Positions 36,674 to 45,864 of a stretch of 64,000 nt of DNA are shown here, piece by piece. Made by a program: the position numbers and the translations under genes. Positions within the stretch are counted from its first letter, which is position 1. Every line of letters begins with the position of its first letter. The notes below the pieces were generated by a model, which worked only from the letters and a program-made list of their open reading frames with translations, did not search any database and was not told the origin of the DNA. Origin of the DNA: Chelatococcus sp. YT9 (GTDB lineage Bacteria > Pseudomonadota > Alphaproteobacteria > Rhizobiales > Beijerinckiaceae); the NCBI RefSeq assembly GCF_018398315.1, contig NZ_JAHBRW010000001.1, positions 3,232,501-3,296,500 on the forward strand. The letters run 5' to 3'.

Positions 36674-37390
36674 ACCGATGCCGAGGTAGGCCTCCACGAT
36701 CCGGGGATCATTCTGCAGATCGCGGCTGGCGCCTTGCATCACCACCTCGCCGAGTTCGAGAACATAGGCTTGGTCGGAGATGGCGAGTGCCCCGCGCGCG
36801 TTTTGCTCGACGAGCAGGATGGATACGCCGGCAGCCCGCAGGTCCTGGATGATGGTGAACATCTCCTCGACGATACGTGGGGCGAGCCCGAGGCTTGGCT
36901 CATCCATCATCAGCAGCTTCGGTGACGACATCATCGCCCGCCCGATCGCCAGCATCTGTCGCTCGCCGCCGGACAAGGTGCCGGCGAGCTGAGCGCGACG
37001 CTCCTGCAGCCGCGGGAAGCGCTCGAACACCTCCTGGAGGCTGCGGCGGACGGCTGCGCCACCTTCCCGTCGGCGGACAAAGGCGCCGAGCCGCAGATTG
37101 TCCTCGACGCTCATCGTGCCAAACAGCTCACGTTTTTCTGCGATGAGACAGAGGCCGGCCTCGAGGCGGGCCTCCGCCGGTGCCGCGCTTATGTCACGTC
37201 CCTGGAACGTCACGCGCCCTGTTGAGGGATGCAGGCCCATGAGAGCATTGAGCATCGTGGTCTTGCCCGCGCCGTTCGGCCCGACAACCGAGACGATCGA
37301 TCCGGCCTCGACGACGAGGTCCACAGCATGGAGCGCCGGGACCCGACTATACCCGCACGAGAGCGACGATACTTTCAGGATCTCATTCAT
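36662..37390 (-). CDS. livF: LIV-type ABC transporter ATPase LivF
   Basis: 242 residues. Walker A VVGPNGAGKTTMLNALMG, the LivF-specific SCGYSRVPALHAVDL start, LIAEKRELFGTMSVEDNL, signature TLSGGERQMLAIGRAMMSSP, Walker B LLMMDEPSLGLAP and the H-loop region SILLVEQNARGALAISD (lacking the usual His, as in LivF) are present. It overlaps livMG by ATGA and ends the leftward transporter operon. Confidence 0.94.
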   Translation of the reverse strand: MNEILKVSSLSCGYSRVPALHAVDLVVEAGSIVSVVGPNGAGKTTMLNALMGLHPSTGRVTFQGRDISAAPAEARLEAGLCLIAEKRELFGTMSVEDNLRLGAFVRRREGGAAVRRSLQEVFERFPRLQERRAQLAGTLSGGERQMLAIGRAMMSSPKLLMMDEPSLGLAPRIVEEMFTIIQDLRAAGVSILLVEQNARGALAISDQAYVLELGEVVMQGASRDLQNDPRIVEAYLGIGAAA

Positions 37391-39153
37391 GCTGCGCTCG
37401 TTCCGAGATAGGCTTCGATCACGGCCGGATGCTGGCGCACGTCTGAAGGTAGTCCTTCAGTGATCTTCTGGCCGAAGTTCATCACCACGATGCGATCGCT
37501 GAGGTTCATGACGAATTGCATGTCATGCTCGACGAGCAGCACGCTTACGCCGGAAGCACGGAGTTCTCGCAGCAGCTGGGCGAGATTTTCCTTCTCCGCG
37601 TAGCGGAGACCGGCGGCTGGCTCGTCGAGGAGGATGAGGTCGGGGTCCGCGCAAAGCGCGCGGGCGATCTCGAGCACGCGTTGCTGGCCGAGCGCGAGGC
37701 TGTTGGCAGGCGCATCGAGAAGCTCACCCAGCCCCACCCGTGTCAGCTGCGTGCGCGCCTCCGCATAGAGCTTGCTCTCTTCTTCGCTCGACCGGCCGAA
37801 GGCCGCGGCAAGCGCGCCCGCATGCGTGCGGATGTGGGCGCCGAGCATCGTATTCTCGATGACGGACAGTTCCGGCACGATCTGCACGTGCTGGAAGGTG
37901 CGGGCGATGCCGAGCTGAACGATCTGCCGTGGTCCATGCTTCTCGACGGGGCGGCCATGGATCAGAATTTCGCCGGCGTCGCGATCGAGAATGCCCGTTA
38001 TGCTGTTGAAGAGGGTGCTTTTGCCGGCACCGTTCGGGCCGATGAGCGAAACGATCTCCCCCCGGTTGACCTCGAAGCTGACGCCACTCAGCGCCTTCAT
38101 GCCGCCGAAAGCCTTGGTGATGCCGCGCGCCGCGATGATGGGAGCCCCATTCGCAACGGCCTGTCTTTCCCGTTTGGCCAAAGGGCTGCTCGACGTGGGC
38201 AACGAGCGGCGAGCTGGCTTGGAGAAGCGCGCCAGGAGCGTTCCGAAGCCTTTGTCGCCGTTGAGCTGCAAGATGACGATGACGAGGGCGCCGAAAACGA
38301 TGATCTCGTAGTTGCCGGCCTGCCCGATCAGCGAAGGAAGCGCGTCCTGCAGATATTCCTTCAGCAATGTGATGAGGCCGGCACCGATCAGAGCTCCCCA
38401 GACCTGACCCGCGCCGCCGACAACCGCCATGAAGAGGTATTCGATACCCATGTTGAGGTTGAAAGGCGAGGGATTGAGGAAGCGGAGCATGTGGGCGTAA
38501 AGCCATCCGGAAACACTCGCGAGCACCGCCGCATAGAGAAACGCGACAAAGCGCATGCGGGCCGTGTCGACGCCAAAGCTCTCGGCCGTTTCCCGGGCGT
38601 TCTTGATGGCGCGCATTGCGCGTCCGACACGCGAGTTCAACATGTTGGACAGGAGCAGGATGGCGCTGAGGGTGATCACCCAAATGAGGACATAGAACGC
38701 GCGGCCGCTTTCTATAGCCCAGGGGCCTATGGAAATGGGCGGAATGCCCGACAGGCCGGTATGACCGCCGAGTACCTCCAGGTTGCCGAACACATAGTAG
38801 GCGCTCAGCCCCCAGGCAATTGTGCTCAAGGGGAGATAATGGCCCGATAGTCGAAGGGTAACACCGCCGATGATCGCGGCAATCCCGAGGGTCAGCAGCA
38901 GCCCGGCGACAAGGCCTAGCCAGGGTGACAGGCCAAGATGCAGGCTGAGAACCGCTGACGTGTAAGCGCTCAGGCCAACGAAGGCCGCCTGTCCGAAAGA
39001 TGTAATCCCGACAGCACCAGTCAACAGGACGATACCGAGCGCAACCAGGGTATACAGCCCGACATAGTTGAGAATGGTGATGTAGAACTCGGGCAGAACC
39101 CAGCCGCCGAGGGCGAGGGCCAAGCCGACCCCAAGTAGACCGGTGATTTTCAT
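37387..39153 (-). CDS. LIV-type permease-ATPase fusion (LivM-LivG)
   Basis: 588 residues. Residues 1-310 are a LivM permease with about nine helices ([80 protein letters not shown]). After a Ser/Arg-rich linker (about 311-338) comes the LivG ATPase: Walker [39 protein letters not shown], signature [20 protein letters not shown], Walker [13 protein letters not shown]-loop [11 protein letters not shown]. The fusion of LivM and LivG is frequent in Hyphomicrobiales. It overlaps livH and livF by ATGA on both sides. Confidence 0.94.
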   Translation of the reverse strand: MKITGLLGVGLALALGGWVLPEFYITILNYVGLYTLVALGIVLLTGAVGITSFGQAAFVGLSAYTSAVLSLHLGLSPWLGLVAGLLLTLGIAAIIGGVTLRLSGHYLPLSTIAWGLSAYYVFGNLEVLGGHTGLSGIPPISIGPWAIESGRAFYVLIWVITLSAILLLSNMLNSRVGRAMRAIKNARETAESFGVDTARMRFVAFLYAAVLASVSGWLYAHMLRFLNPSPFNLNMGIEYLFMAVVGGAGQVWGALIGAGLITLLKEYLQDALPSLIGQAGNYEIIVFGALVIVILQLNGDKGFGTLLARFSKPARRSLPTSSSPLAKRERQAVANGAPIIAARGITKAFGGMKALSGVSFEVNRGEIVSLIGPNGAGKSTLFNSITGILDRDAGEILIHGRPVEKHGPRQIVQLGIARTFQHVQIVPELSVIENTMLGAHIRTHAGALAAAFGRSSEEESKLYAEARTQLTRVGLGELLDAPANSLALGQQRVLEIARALCADPDLILLDEPAAGLRYAEKENLAQLLRELRASGVSVLLVEHDMQFVMNLSDRIVVMNFGQKITEGLPSDVRQHPAVIEAYLGTSAA

Positions 39154-40196
39154 TCTCCGTCCTCCATGGGCTTCGAGGAGCTCAGCGAGCGAATGAGCAG
39201 CACGGGGATGATGAAGGAAAAGAGAATGACCTCCCTGTACGCGCTGGCCCAGAAAGCGGCGAAAGACTCGAGGATGCCCACGAAGACAGCGCCGCCAAGA
39301 GCGATGGGATAGCTCACAAGCCCGCCGATGATCGCGGCAACAAAGCCCTTGAGGGCGACGACGAAACCGGAGTCATAGTAGATCGTCGTGATCGGCGAGA
39401 TCAGAATGCCGGAGAGTACGCCCGTGGCGGCGGCGATGGTGAAGCAGAGCATTCCCGCGAATTCCGGCCGGATGCCCACGATGCGCGCTCCGGCCCGGTT
39501 GATGGCCGTTGCCCGCAAGGCTTTGCCGAGGAGGGTGTTGGAGAGCGTCAACGCAAAACCCAGCATAAGGGCGAGGCTGACGATGATGACCGCGAGGCTT
39601 TGCCCGCTGATGACCATGGGCCCCAGTTCGAACGTCAGGTCGCTCAATGGCGTCGTGCGTGCGCCCTCCGGGCCGAAGGTAAGAAGGCCAATCCCAACCA
39701 GCACGAGATGGGCTGCCACGGCGGCAATCAGGAGAATGAGGATGCTGGAGCCGGCTAATGGCTGGAAGACGATGCGATAGATGATCGGGCCCAGTGGAAC
39801 GACGATCGCAAAAGTCAGCAGTATTTGTGCGGCCAGGCCCATTTCTTGTAGAGGAAGAAGCCTGAGCAGCCCGAGAAGCAGAAGCGGGTAGATCAGAAAG
39901 AGCGACAGGCGCCCGAGCGAGGGGCGCTGCCGCGCCCGCACCGCCCCCAGCACCTCGTAGATCGCGGCGATACCGCCGAACACCATCAGGACATAGGCCG
40001 TTCCGGGAAACAGGCCCTGCTGCAATGTCGCGAGCGTGAGCGCGCTATAGCTGACGAATTCTCCCTGCGGCAACGAGATGACGCGCGTGACCGTGAAGAC
40101 AAGGATGAGTGAGAAAGCGAGCAATGCATAGATGGCCGCGTTTATGAGGCCATCTTGCAGGAGAAAAAGGGCGATATCAGGAGACATCATCAGCAC
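39150..40196 (-). CDS. livH: LIV-type ABC transporter permease LivH
   Basis: 348 residues, polytopic. The N-terminal LLQDGLINAAIYALLAFSLI, FTVTRVISLPQGEFVSYSAL and the conserved C-terminal half are LivH-like: TLSNTLLGKALRATAINRAG is the coupling loop and GIRPEFAGMLCFTIAAATGV, GFVAAIIGGLVSYPIALGGA follow. An extra hydrophobic-plus-basic segment near residues 75-100 (VRARQRPSLGRLSLFLIYPL) makes it about 50 residues longer than E. coli LivH. Part of the livKHMGF operon. Confidence 0.93.
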   Translation of the reverse strand: MLMMSPDIALFLLQDGLINAAIYALLAFSLILVFTVTRVISLPQGEFVSYSALTLATLQQGLFPGTAYVLMVFGGIAAIYEVLGAVRARQRPSLGRLSLFLIYPLLLLGLLRLLPLQEMGLAAQILLTFAIVVPLGPIIYRIVFQPLAGSSILILLIAAVAAHLVLVGIGLLTFGPEGARTTPLSDLTFELGPMVISGQSLAVIIVSLALMLGFALTLSNTLLGKALRATAINRAGARIVGIRPEFAGMLCFTIAAATGVLSGILISPITTIYYDSGFVVALKGFVAAIIGGLVSYPIALGGAVFVGILESFAAFWASAYREVILFSFIIPVLLIRSLSSSKPMEDGE

Positions 40197-40215
40197 AGGC
40201 TATTGGCGCTTCAAT

Positions 40216-41364
40216 TCAAGGAGCGACGGTGAACTTGCCGTCCTTGACGGTGATGATGACCGGCGCGTCGGCTGCGTAGCCGTTGTGGTCATCGTTTGTC
40301 ATCGAAACCGGACCGGCCGTCGTGCTGACATTCTTTAGGTTTTCGATCGCGTCGCGCAGCGCCACACGGAACTGTTCGGTGCCGGGGGCCGCCGATTTCA
40401 GCGCTACAGGTGTCGCCGCCTCGAGCAGCATGACAGCATCCCACGCATAGCCCGCGAAGGCCGAGGTCGTCCCGGCGCCATGAGCGGCATCGTAGTCCTT
40501 GGTGAAGGCGAGACCAGCGGCCTTGGCCGGGTTGCTGTCAGGCAATTGCGCTGCGACGGAGAGCGGATTCGCGGCGATCAACGTTCCCTCCACGGCCTTG
40601 CCGCCCACCCGGATGAAATCCGCGTTCACAACACCGGTGGTTTGGTAGACCTTGCCCTTGAAGCCGCGTTCCGCGAGGGCGATTTGCGGCAGGGTCCCCG
40701 GAGTGCCGGAAGCGGTGATGAGAACCGCGTCAGGCCGGGCCGCCAGTACCTTCAGGATCTGGGCGGTGACCGATGTGTCTTTGGCGCCATAGAGTTCGCT
40801 GGCGACGAGCGTGATTCCTGCGGCCTCCGCGAGTGGCTTGAACTCCTTGACCCAACCTTCCCCATAGGCATCGTTGACGGCAACGGTCGCGACACGACGA
40901 ATATTATTAGCGACCATGTGTTTTACAGTTGCCGCGGCAGTAATCGCGTCGTTGTAAGGCGTCTTGAACACCCATTTCTTGTTGTCATCCATCGGATAAA
41001 TGATGGCGCGGCTCGCGCCGAGGCTGATCATGGGTGTTTTGCTGCGGCCCGCGACTTCGACCATGGCCAGCGAGCTTGGTGACGTGGAGGATCCGATCAC
41101 GAGATCGACCTTGTCCTCGCTCGCCAACCTTTCGATGCTGCGGCGGGCCGCTGTCGGATCCGAGGCATCATCGAGCACGACGTAGCTGACGCGCTGCCCC
41201 GCGATTTCCTTGGGTGCCAGCGTGAGGGCGTTACGCTCGGGAATGCCGAGGGAGGAGGCAGGGCCGGTCGCGCTCACCACAATGCCGATTTTCATGTCCG
41301 CCAGGGCCGGCGTCGCGAAGGCCGCGAGGACAACGCCCGTCAAGATCTGTTTCATCACACCCAT
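40216..41364 (-). CDS. LIV-type periplasmic substrate-binding protein (LivK-like)
   Basis: 382 residues. The signal peptide is VMKQILTGVVLAAFATPALA. The Peripla_BP_6 domain follows: KIGIVVSATGPASSLGIPER, VSYVVLDDASDPTAARRSIE, VDLVIGSSTSPSSLAMVEVA, TPMISLGASRAIIYP, VATVAVNDAYGEGWVKEF and FAGYAWDAVMLLEAA. Such proteins bind branched-chain amino acids, amides, aromatic acids and other acids. The ATG at 41364 is preferred because GGGGA lies six bases upstream; an ATG at 41379 is also possible. The 274-bp gap to the amidase gene is AT-rich around 41540-41576, with runs of A and T, and may hold a separate promoter. Confidence 0.93.
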   Translation of the reverse strand: MGVMKQILTGVVLAAFATPALADMKIGIVVSATGPASSLGIPERNALTLAPKEIAGQRVSYVVLDDASDPTAARRSIERLASEDKVDLVIGSSTSPSSLAMVEVAGRSKTPMISLGASRAIIYPMDDNKKWVFKTPYNDAITAAATVKHMVANNIRRVATVAVNDAYGEGWVKEFKPLAEAAGITLVASELYGAKDTSVTAQILKVLAARPDAVLITASGTPGTLPQIALAERGFKGKVYQTTGVVNADFIRVGGKAVEGTLIAANPLSVAAQLPDSNPAKAAGLAFTKDYDAAHGAGTTSAFAGYAWDAVMLLEAATPVALKSAAPGTEQFRVALRDAIENLKNVSTTAGPVSMTNDDHNGYAADAPVIITVKDGKFTVAP

Positions 41365-41638
41365 AACCGTCCCCTTCATTTTTGATCATAGTGGCGCCAG
41401 CAGGATCGCGGCTGCTCACCGAACGCACATGCCGGCACCGCTCTTCGAGAACGGAGGTTGCAGGGGCAACCAGAAGCGCTTCTCGTCGGGGATAGGGCGT
41501 AGAGGTGCGGCCAGTGGCATGGCCATCAAGGATGGCGATCCTGTAAAAAAATTTTTTGGATGTCCATCAAAATTTTACTGCAGAAGCGAGACGCTGGCAG
41601 CTCTCTGGGAGAGCTCACCTGAACGTCTCGATCCGCCA

Positions 41639-43024
41639 TCATGATGTGTCGCAGCTTGCGTCGGCCAGATCAGGCGCGTGCCTCTCCAGATATCTGGAGA
41701 GCCGCAGAACACCCCTATCGTCGAACCGGCGGCCGACGATTTGCAGGCCGATTGGCTTTCCTGCGGCGTCGGTGCCCCATGGGAGGGAGGCGGCCGGCTG
41801 CTCGGTGAGATTAAAAAGGCATGTGGGTGCCCAGAGAGAAAAGGCGGTCTGTCCCTCCGGTGCCAGCCGATCGGCTTCAAAAGCGGTGTCCGCGGTGCTT
41901 GGCACCAGCAGGAAATCGACATCATCCATGAGCCGATAGGTGCGCTCGCGGAGACGCTGCGTCGCATTCCAGCTATCATAGTAGTCGGCGGCGGACAGCT
42001 CTTCTCCCCTGCGTGTCCATTCCAGGATGAATGGAGAGCGCTGTTGCAGATCTGCCCGCGCCCGCCGGAATTCGCTGAAGCAGCGGACGAGATAGTGAAG
42101 CTCGATGGGGTCAAGGTCCTCCGGCGAGAAGGGCGCCTCCGAGATTGACCGCACGTCACTGCCCGCGGTGCGAAGGACAGCAGCTGCCGCCTCGATCCCT
42201 GCCCGGACGCTCGGCGCGGTTGTCGCGCCAAGCCCGAGGTCCGGAAGCACAGCAATGCGTACACCCGCCGGATCGACGTCCTCAAGGCTCTCCGCATAGT
42301 CGTGGTGCTCCGGCGGAAGGGCCGTGAAATCCCGTGCGTCAGGATGCGCCAGAAGAGCCAGAAGCATGGCTGCGTCGTGGACATTGCGGGCGAGCGGGCC
42401 CGCGACGAGCGCCGGATGATTCGGAAAGTGGTACGGCACGCGCCCACGCGAGGGTTTGAGTCCCACAAGCCCGCAATAGGATGCTGGAATGCGAATGGAA
42501 CCTACGATGTCCGTGCCGATAGAGACTGGCTCGATACCGGCCGCTACCGCCGCGGCTGCCCCTGACGAGGAAGCCCCGGTGTTCCAGTTCGTATTGCGCG
42601 GGTTTCGCGTCACGCCATGCCGCGAGCTGTTGCCGGAGGCCAGAATACCATAGTCGCACATGGTGTTCTTGCCGAGGATAACCCCGCCTGCCTCGCGAAA
42701 GCGGGCGACTGTGGGATGGTCCGTATCCGCGATGACGCCTTGCTCTGCAGCGGAACCACGATAGATCGGCATGCCGATCGCCGGCAGCGCGTCCTTGATC
42801 GACATCGGGATGCCATCGAAAGGGCTGAGCGAACTGCCCTCCCGCCAACGACGCTCGGACTCGGCCGCCGTCTTGAGAGCGCCCTCGCGATCGACGTGGT
42901 AGATCGCATTGATCTTCGGATTGATGGCTTCGATCCGGTCGAGGCTCGCTCGCACCACCTCAACGGGTGAGAGTTCACGCCGTAGATAAGCTTGCGAGAT
43001 GTCACGTAGGGTCGGGAATTTCAT
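41639..43024 (-). CDS. Amidase-signature-family amidohydrolase
   Basis: 461 residues. The complete Ser-cisSer-Lys triad can be placed: Lys77 (SIKDAL), cis-Ser152/153 in TGASSSGAAAAVAAG and nucleophile Ser176 in TDIVGSIRIPASYCGLVGLK. The C-terminal PTCLFNLTEQPAASLPWGTD plus GLQIVGRRFDDRGVL block is standard. It hydrolyses amides or aryl-amides to acid and ammonia or amine in the cytoplasm. Start ATG 43024 (the frame is open upstream but runs through the previous gene). Its place between the LIV importer and an acyl-CoA ligase cluster suggests it frees a carboxylate from an imported amide. Confidence 0.9.
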   Translation of the reverse strand: MKFPTLRDISQAYLRRELSPVEVVRASLDRIEAINPKINAIYHVDREGALKTAAESERRWREGSSLSPFDGIPMSIKDALPAIGMPIYRGSAAEQGVIADTDHPTVARFREAGGVILGKNTMCDYGILASGNSSRHGVTRNPRNTNWNTGASSSGAAAAVAAGIEPVSIGTDIVGSIRIPASYCGLVGLKPSRGRVPYHFPNHPALVAGPLARNVHDAAMLLALLAHPDARDFTALPPEHHDYAESLEDVDPAGVRIAVLPDLGLGATTAPSVRAGIEAAAAVLRTAGSDVRSISEAPFSPEDLDPIELHYLVRCFSEFRRARADLQQRSPFILEWTRRGEELSAADYYDSWNATQRLRERTYRLMDDVDFLLVPSTADTAFEADRLAPEGQTAFSLWAPTCLFNLTEQPAASLPWGTDAAGKPIGLQIVGRRFDDRGVLRLSRYLERHAPDLADASCDTS

Positions 43025-43058
43025 CGGATCAGCGCGGCCAATCTCTGCGGGAAGAACG

Positions 43059-43436
43059 TCAGGTCTCGGTCTTCGATACGAAATAAACTTTTGCCGCGAT
43101 CCGCCATTGACCCTCAAGCTTCACGAGCGTGAGATAGTCGACGAAAAAGCGCGGTTGAACCGCACATTCGACCTTCACGAAAGCAGTGCGCTCGCTCGAC
43201 TGATCGATCGACAATACCCGCCCGTAGCGGGGGTGCCCCGCATCCTTCGGCGCCGTGCGCCCTGCCACCGCCTTGAGGTAGTCCTGCATGGTCATATGCG
43301 TCAGCGAGCCGTCGGGCTGCGGGCAAAACAGGCTGCATTCCGGTAGGAACATTGCGCGAGTGGCCTCAACATCACCCTCATGCAGGATCCGGAAGTAATC
43401 GCCCATGAGAGCTTCTATGGCCTGAAAGTCATTCAT
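43059..43436 (-). CDS. NTF2-like (SnoaL/lumazine-binding-type) protein
   Basis: 125 residues with the cone-shaped NTF2-like fold pattern: IEALMGDYFRILHEGDVEAT, AMFLPECSLFCPQPDGSLTH, MTMQDYLKAVAGR, then the beta strands VKVECAVQPRFFVDYLTLVK and GQWRIAAKVYFV. Members include SnoaL-like isomerases, dehydratases and catalytically inert binders. It sits 35 bases before the amidase start and 120 bases after ribB, so an accessory role in this pathway is inferred. Confidence 0.8.
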   Translation of the reverse strand: MNDFQAIEALMGDYFRILHEGDVEATRAMFLPECSLFCPQPDGSLTHMTMQDYLKAVAGRTAPKDAGHPRYGRVLSIDQSSERTAFVKVECAVQPRFFVDYLTLVKLEGQWRIAAKVYFVSKTET

Positions 43437-43556
43437 CTGGTCAACCTTTGCATGTCAGGCCGGAGCCGGCGGCGAATTGGTGGTATCAACTGTCCTACGC
43501 ACGTGGATAGGCGGCGATGTCCATGATGTGTAAAGATCGAGGGGGCATAGGCCCGT

Positions 43557-44285
43557 TCATGCGGCGTGCCCGCCGTTGATGCGGGAGCGCGCGAAAATGA
43601 AATGATCGGAGATCGCTGGCTCAAGCTCCCCTCGAAGCCGGAATTCCAGAAGATCGGCGATCGTACCGATGCGCAACCCATGCTCCCGCCCAAATGTGAC
43701 GAGATCGGGCAGCCGCGCCATTTCCCCATCATCGCGCATGATCTCACAAATGACGCCGGCATCGACACGCCCGGCGAGCGATGAAAGATCGACCGCCGCC
43801 TCCGTGTGTCCGGCCCGTTCGAGAACCCCTCCCGCACGGGCTATCAACGGAAACAGGTGCCCAGGTGACACGAGATCTGCGGCGGTACAGTGCGAGGACG
43901 CAAGCACCGCTACTGTTGCCGCGCGGTCGGACGCGGAAATTCCTGTCGAAATGCCGTCTCGCGCGTCGACGGATTGTGTGAAGGCGGTCGAAAAAGGGTC
44001 TGTATTCGTGGAAGTCATCGGCCGCAAGCCAAAGCGTGCGGCGCGCATCGGCGATAGGGGGAGGCAGATGAGGCCACGACCAAACTTCGCCATGAAGTTG
44101 ATCACGTCCCGATTTGCCGCCGAAGCCGAAATGACCAGATCGCCCTCATTCTCGCGATCCGCGCTGTCGGCCATGATGACCATCCGGCCGTCGCGAACAT
44201 CCTGCAGAATGTCCCCGATGGGGCTGATGAAGCGCTGCAACCCGATGATTGGCGGCGCGCAGGGCGGGGTAGGGCTCTCAGCCAT
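43557..44285 (-). CDS. ribB: 3,4-dihydroxy-2-butanone-4-phosphate synthase RibB
   Basis: 242 residues. RibB makes the four-carbon unit of riboflavin from ribulose 5-phosphate. Motifs are VIMADSADRENEGDLVISAS with the acidic loop, FMAKFGRGLICLPLS, DARDGISTGISASDRAATV, and SPGHLFPLIARAGGVLERAG followed by HTEAAVDLSSLAG. It ends soon after the RibB core, so there is no GTP cyclohydrolase II domain. The longer open frame to 44849 is antisense-like overlap with the thiolase gene and is rejected. It lies 20 bases after the thiolase gene in an operon with a flavin-dependent monooxygenase, so it probably boosts flavin supply. No FMN riboswitch was seen. Confidence 0.93.
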   Translation of the reverse strand: MAESPTPPCAPPIIGLQRFISPIGDILQDVRDGRMVIMADSADRENEGDLVISASAANRDVINFMAKFGRGLICLPLSPMRAARFGLRPMTSTNTDPFSTAFTQSVDARDGISTGISASDRAATVAVLASSHCTAADLVSPGHLFPLIARAGGVLERAGHTEAAVDLSSLAGRVDAGVICEIMRDDGEMARLPDLVTFGREHGLRIGTIADLLEFRLRGELEPAISDHFIFARSRINGGHAA

Positions 44286-44305
44286 CTCTGGATCCGGTCT
44301 TGGCG

Positions 44306-45448
44306 CTAAAGGGTTGACGGACCGCCGAGAATGAGCGTCGCCTGATGGGAGAGTGTTCCTCCGTTGCCATGCGCGATGGCCGTTTCGGCGCCGGCGACCT
44401 GACGCTCGCCGCCATCTCCGCGCAGCTGGGTCACGGCTTCGATGATGCAGAACAGTCCATACATGCCCGGATGCACGCAGCACAGACCCCCGCCGTTGGT
44501 ATTGACCGGCAGCCCCCCACCCGGGGCGATGGCTCCGCTGGCCACAAGCCCTGACGCCTCTCCTTTCCGCGCGAACCCAAGATCTTCGAGGAACAGCAGA
44601 ACGTTGAGCGTAAAGGCGTCGTAGAGTTCGACCACGTCGATGTCGGCCGGGCCAAGGCCCGCCATCGCATAGGCGCGGGATGAGGATTCCGTTGCCGCGG
44701 TGATCGTCAGGTCCGGCATCTGGGCGATTTCCCGGTGCCAGTGGGCCGCGCCACCCCCAAGCAGGTAGACCGGCTTGCGCCGCATGTCGCGTGCACGGTC
44801 GGCACGCGACACCACGATGGCCGCTCCGCCATCGCTGACGAGGCAGCAATCGTAACGGCAGAACGGAGATGCGATCAGGCGGCTGGATAGATAATCGTCC
44901 ATTGAAAGCGGGTCGCGAAGCTCCGCTTCCGGATTAAGGGCAGCCCACTCGCGCGCCGCCAGGTGAACGCGGCCGAGATCTTCGCGGGTCGCACCATATT
45001 GGTGAAGATAGCGGGAGGCCGCTAGGGCGTAGCCGCTCAGGGGGACGAGAGGCTCAAAGGGGGCTTCGGTGTCCGGCGTCTCGGCCAGTCCGTTGAGATT
45101 GCGGCTCGAGCGCGCATTCGATCCGTACAAAATGAGGACGTGATTGCAGAGCCCGGCTTGAATGGCGGCCGCGGCATGCATCACGTGATTCATGAAAGAG
45201 GAGCCGCCAGCCATGTCGGCGTCGCTCCAGCGGGGGTGGACGCCCAGCATTTCCGCGGCCGTCAGCGTGGGAAAAAAGTGATAGAAGGTCGACGCGCATA
45301 ACCCGTCGATATCGCCCAGCTTGAGACCGGCGTCGCCAACAGCGCGCAACGCTGCGGCCTGCATCAGTTCTGGCGCCGACCACCCAGGCGAGGCGCCTGT
45401 TCCGAAGGTCCCCACACCCGTGATTGCGACGGTACCTTTCAAACTCAT
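44306..45448 (-). CDS. Thiolase-fold (SCP-x/Ltp-like) protein lacking the nucleophilic cysteine
   Basis: 380 residues. The thiolase fold is evident: GTVAITGVGTFGTGASPGWS, AAALRAVGDAGLKLGDIDGL, FMNHVMHAAAAIQAGLCNHV, DCCLVSDGGAAIVVSRADRA written here without its first residues, DIDVVELYDAFTLNVLLFLE, and NTNGGGLCCVHPGMYG with His326. At the position of the usual nucleophilic Cys (about residue 82) the sequence reads MAGGSSF, and the C-terminal Cys region reads HGNGG. Classical thiolysis is therefore unlikely. Cysteine-less members paired with DUF35 proteins, such as Ltp2-ChsH2, are retro-aldolases acting on acyl-CoA. It overlaps the DUF35 gene (ATGA), supporting a complex. Confidence 0.85.
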   Translation of the reverse strand: MSLKGTVAITGVGTFGTGASPGWSAPELMQAAALRAVGDAGLKLGDIDGLCASTFYHFFPTLTAAEMLGVHPRWSDADMAGGSSFMNHVMHAAAAIQAGLCNHVLILYGSNARSSRNLNGLAETPDTEAPFEPLVPLSGYALAASRYLHQYGATREDLGRVHLAAREWAALNPEAELRDPLSMDDYLSSRLIASPFCRYDCCLVSDGGAAIVVSRADRARDMRRKPVYLLGGGAAHWHREIAQMPDLTITAATESSSRAYAMAGLGPADIDVVELYDAFTLNVLLFLEDLGFARKGEASGLVASGAIAPGGGLPVNTNGGGLCCVHPGMYGLFCIIEAVTQLRGDGGERQVAGAETAIAHGNGGTLSHQATLILGGPSTL

Positions 45449-45864
45449 GATGTCGTCACCGTCGGTATGAGCGGTCGAAACATGACCACGGCCTGGTTGC
45501 CATCTTTGAGCGGGCCGAAGTCCGGCACGCCCACGCAGGCCTGCACGCGCTGGCCGATGCGCAGTTCGGATGGGTCGACACCGACGACCCGGGACATCAG
45601 ACGCGGCCCCTCATCGAGTTCGACAAGCGCGATGTTGTAGTCACCACCGCGCTCTGCGCGGCGGCCGATGATCGTCAGCGCGTAGATGTGGCCGAGGCCA
45701 GAGACCTCCTGCCATTCGAGATCGTCTGTTCCAGATCCTGGTGCTGCAACGCGCGGCGGGAAGACATAATCTCCTGTCGAGCGGCTTCTTTGGATGAGAA
45801 AGCGTCCCTGGTTGAGAGCATGCTGGAAGATGGCGAAGGGGCCAGACGTGTCAGAGGCTGTCAT
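45445..45864 (-). CDS. DUF35 OB-fold protein with degenerate zinc ribbon
   Basis: 139 residues. The family layout is an N-terminal helix (IFQHALNQGRFLIQRSR), a rubredoxin-like zinc ribbon, then an OB-fold (about 52-139: WQEVSGLGHIYALTIIGRRA, NIALVELDEGPRLMSRVVG, LRIGQRVQACVG). In typical members the ribbon has CxxCG...CxxC around a PPR motif; here the corresponding stretch (residues 26-45) reads RSRSTGDYVFPPRVAAPGSG, without any cysteine. PPR is kept. It is translationally coupled to both neighbours, the ligase and the thiolase-fold protein, and most likely forms a complex with the latter. Confidence 0.87.
   Translation of the reverse strand: MTASDTSGPFAIFQHALNQGRFLIQRSRSTGDYVFPPRVAAPGSGTDDLEWQEVSGLGHIYALTIIGRRAERGGDYNIALVELDEGPRLMSRVVGVDPSELRIGQRVQACVGVPDFGPLKDGNQAVVMFRPLIPTVTTS

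Noticed and set aside
37516-38850. A 444-codon rightward frame opposite the LivM-LivG gene
   Set aside because: The leftward frame encodes complete permease and ATPase motifs; the rightward product is low-complexity and acidic with no domain.
43557-44849. Long version of the ribB frame beginning inside the thiolase gene
   Set aside because: The first 188 codons are out-of-frame thiolase sequence; RibB homology begins after ATG 44285.
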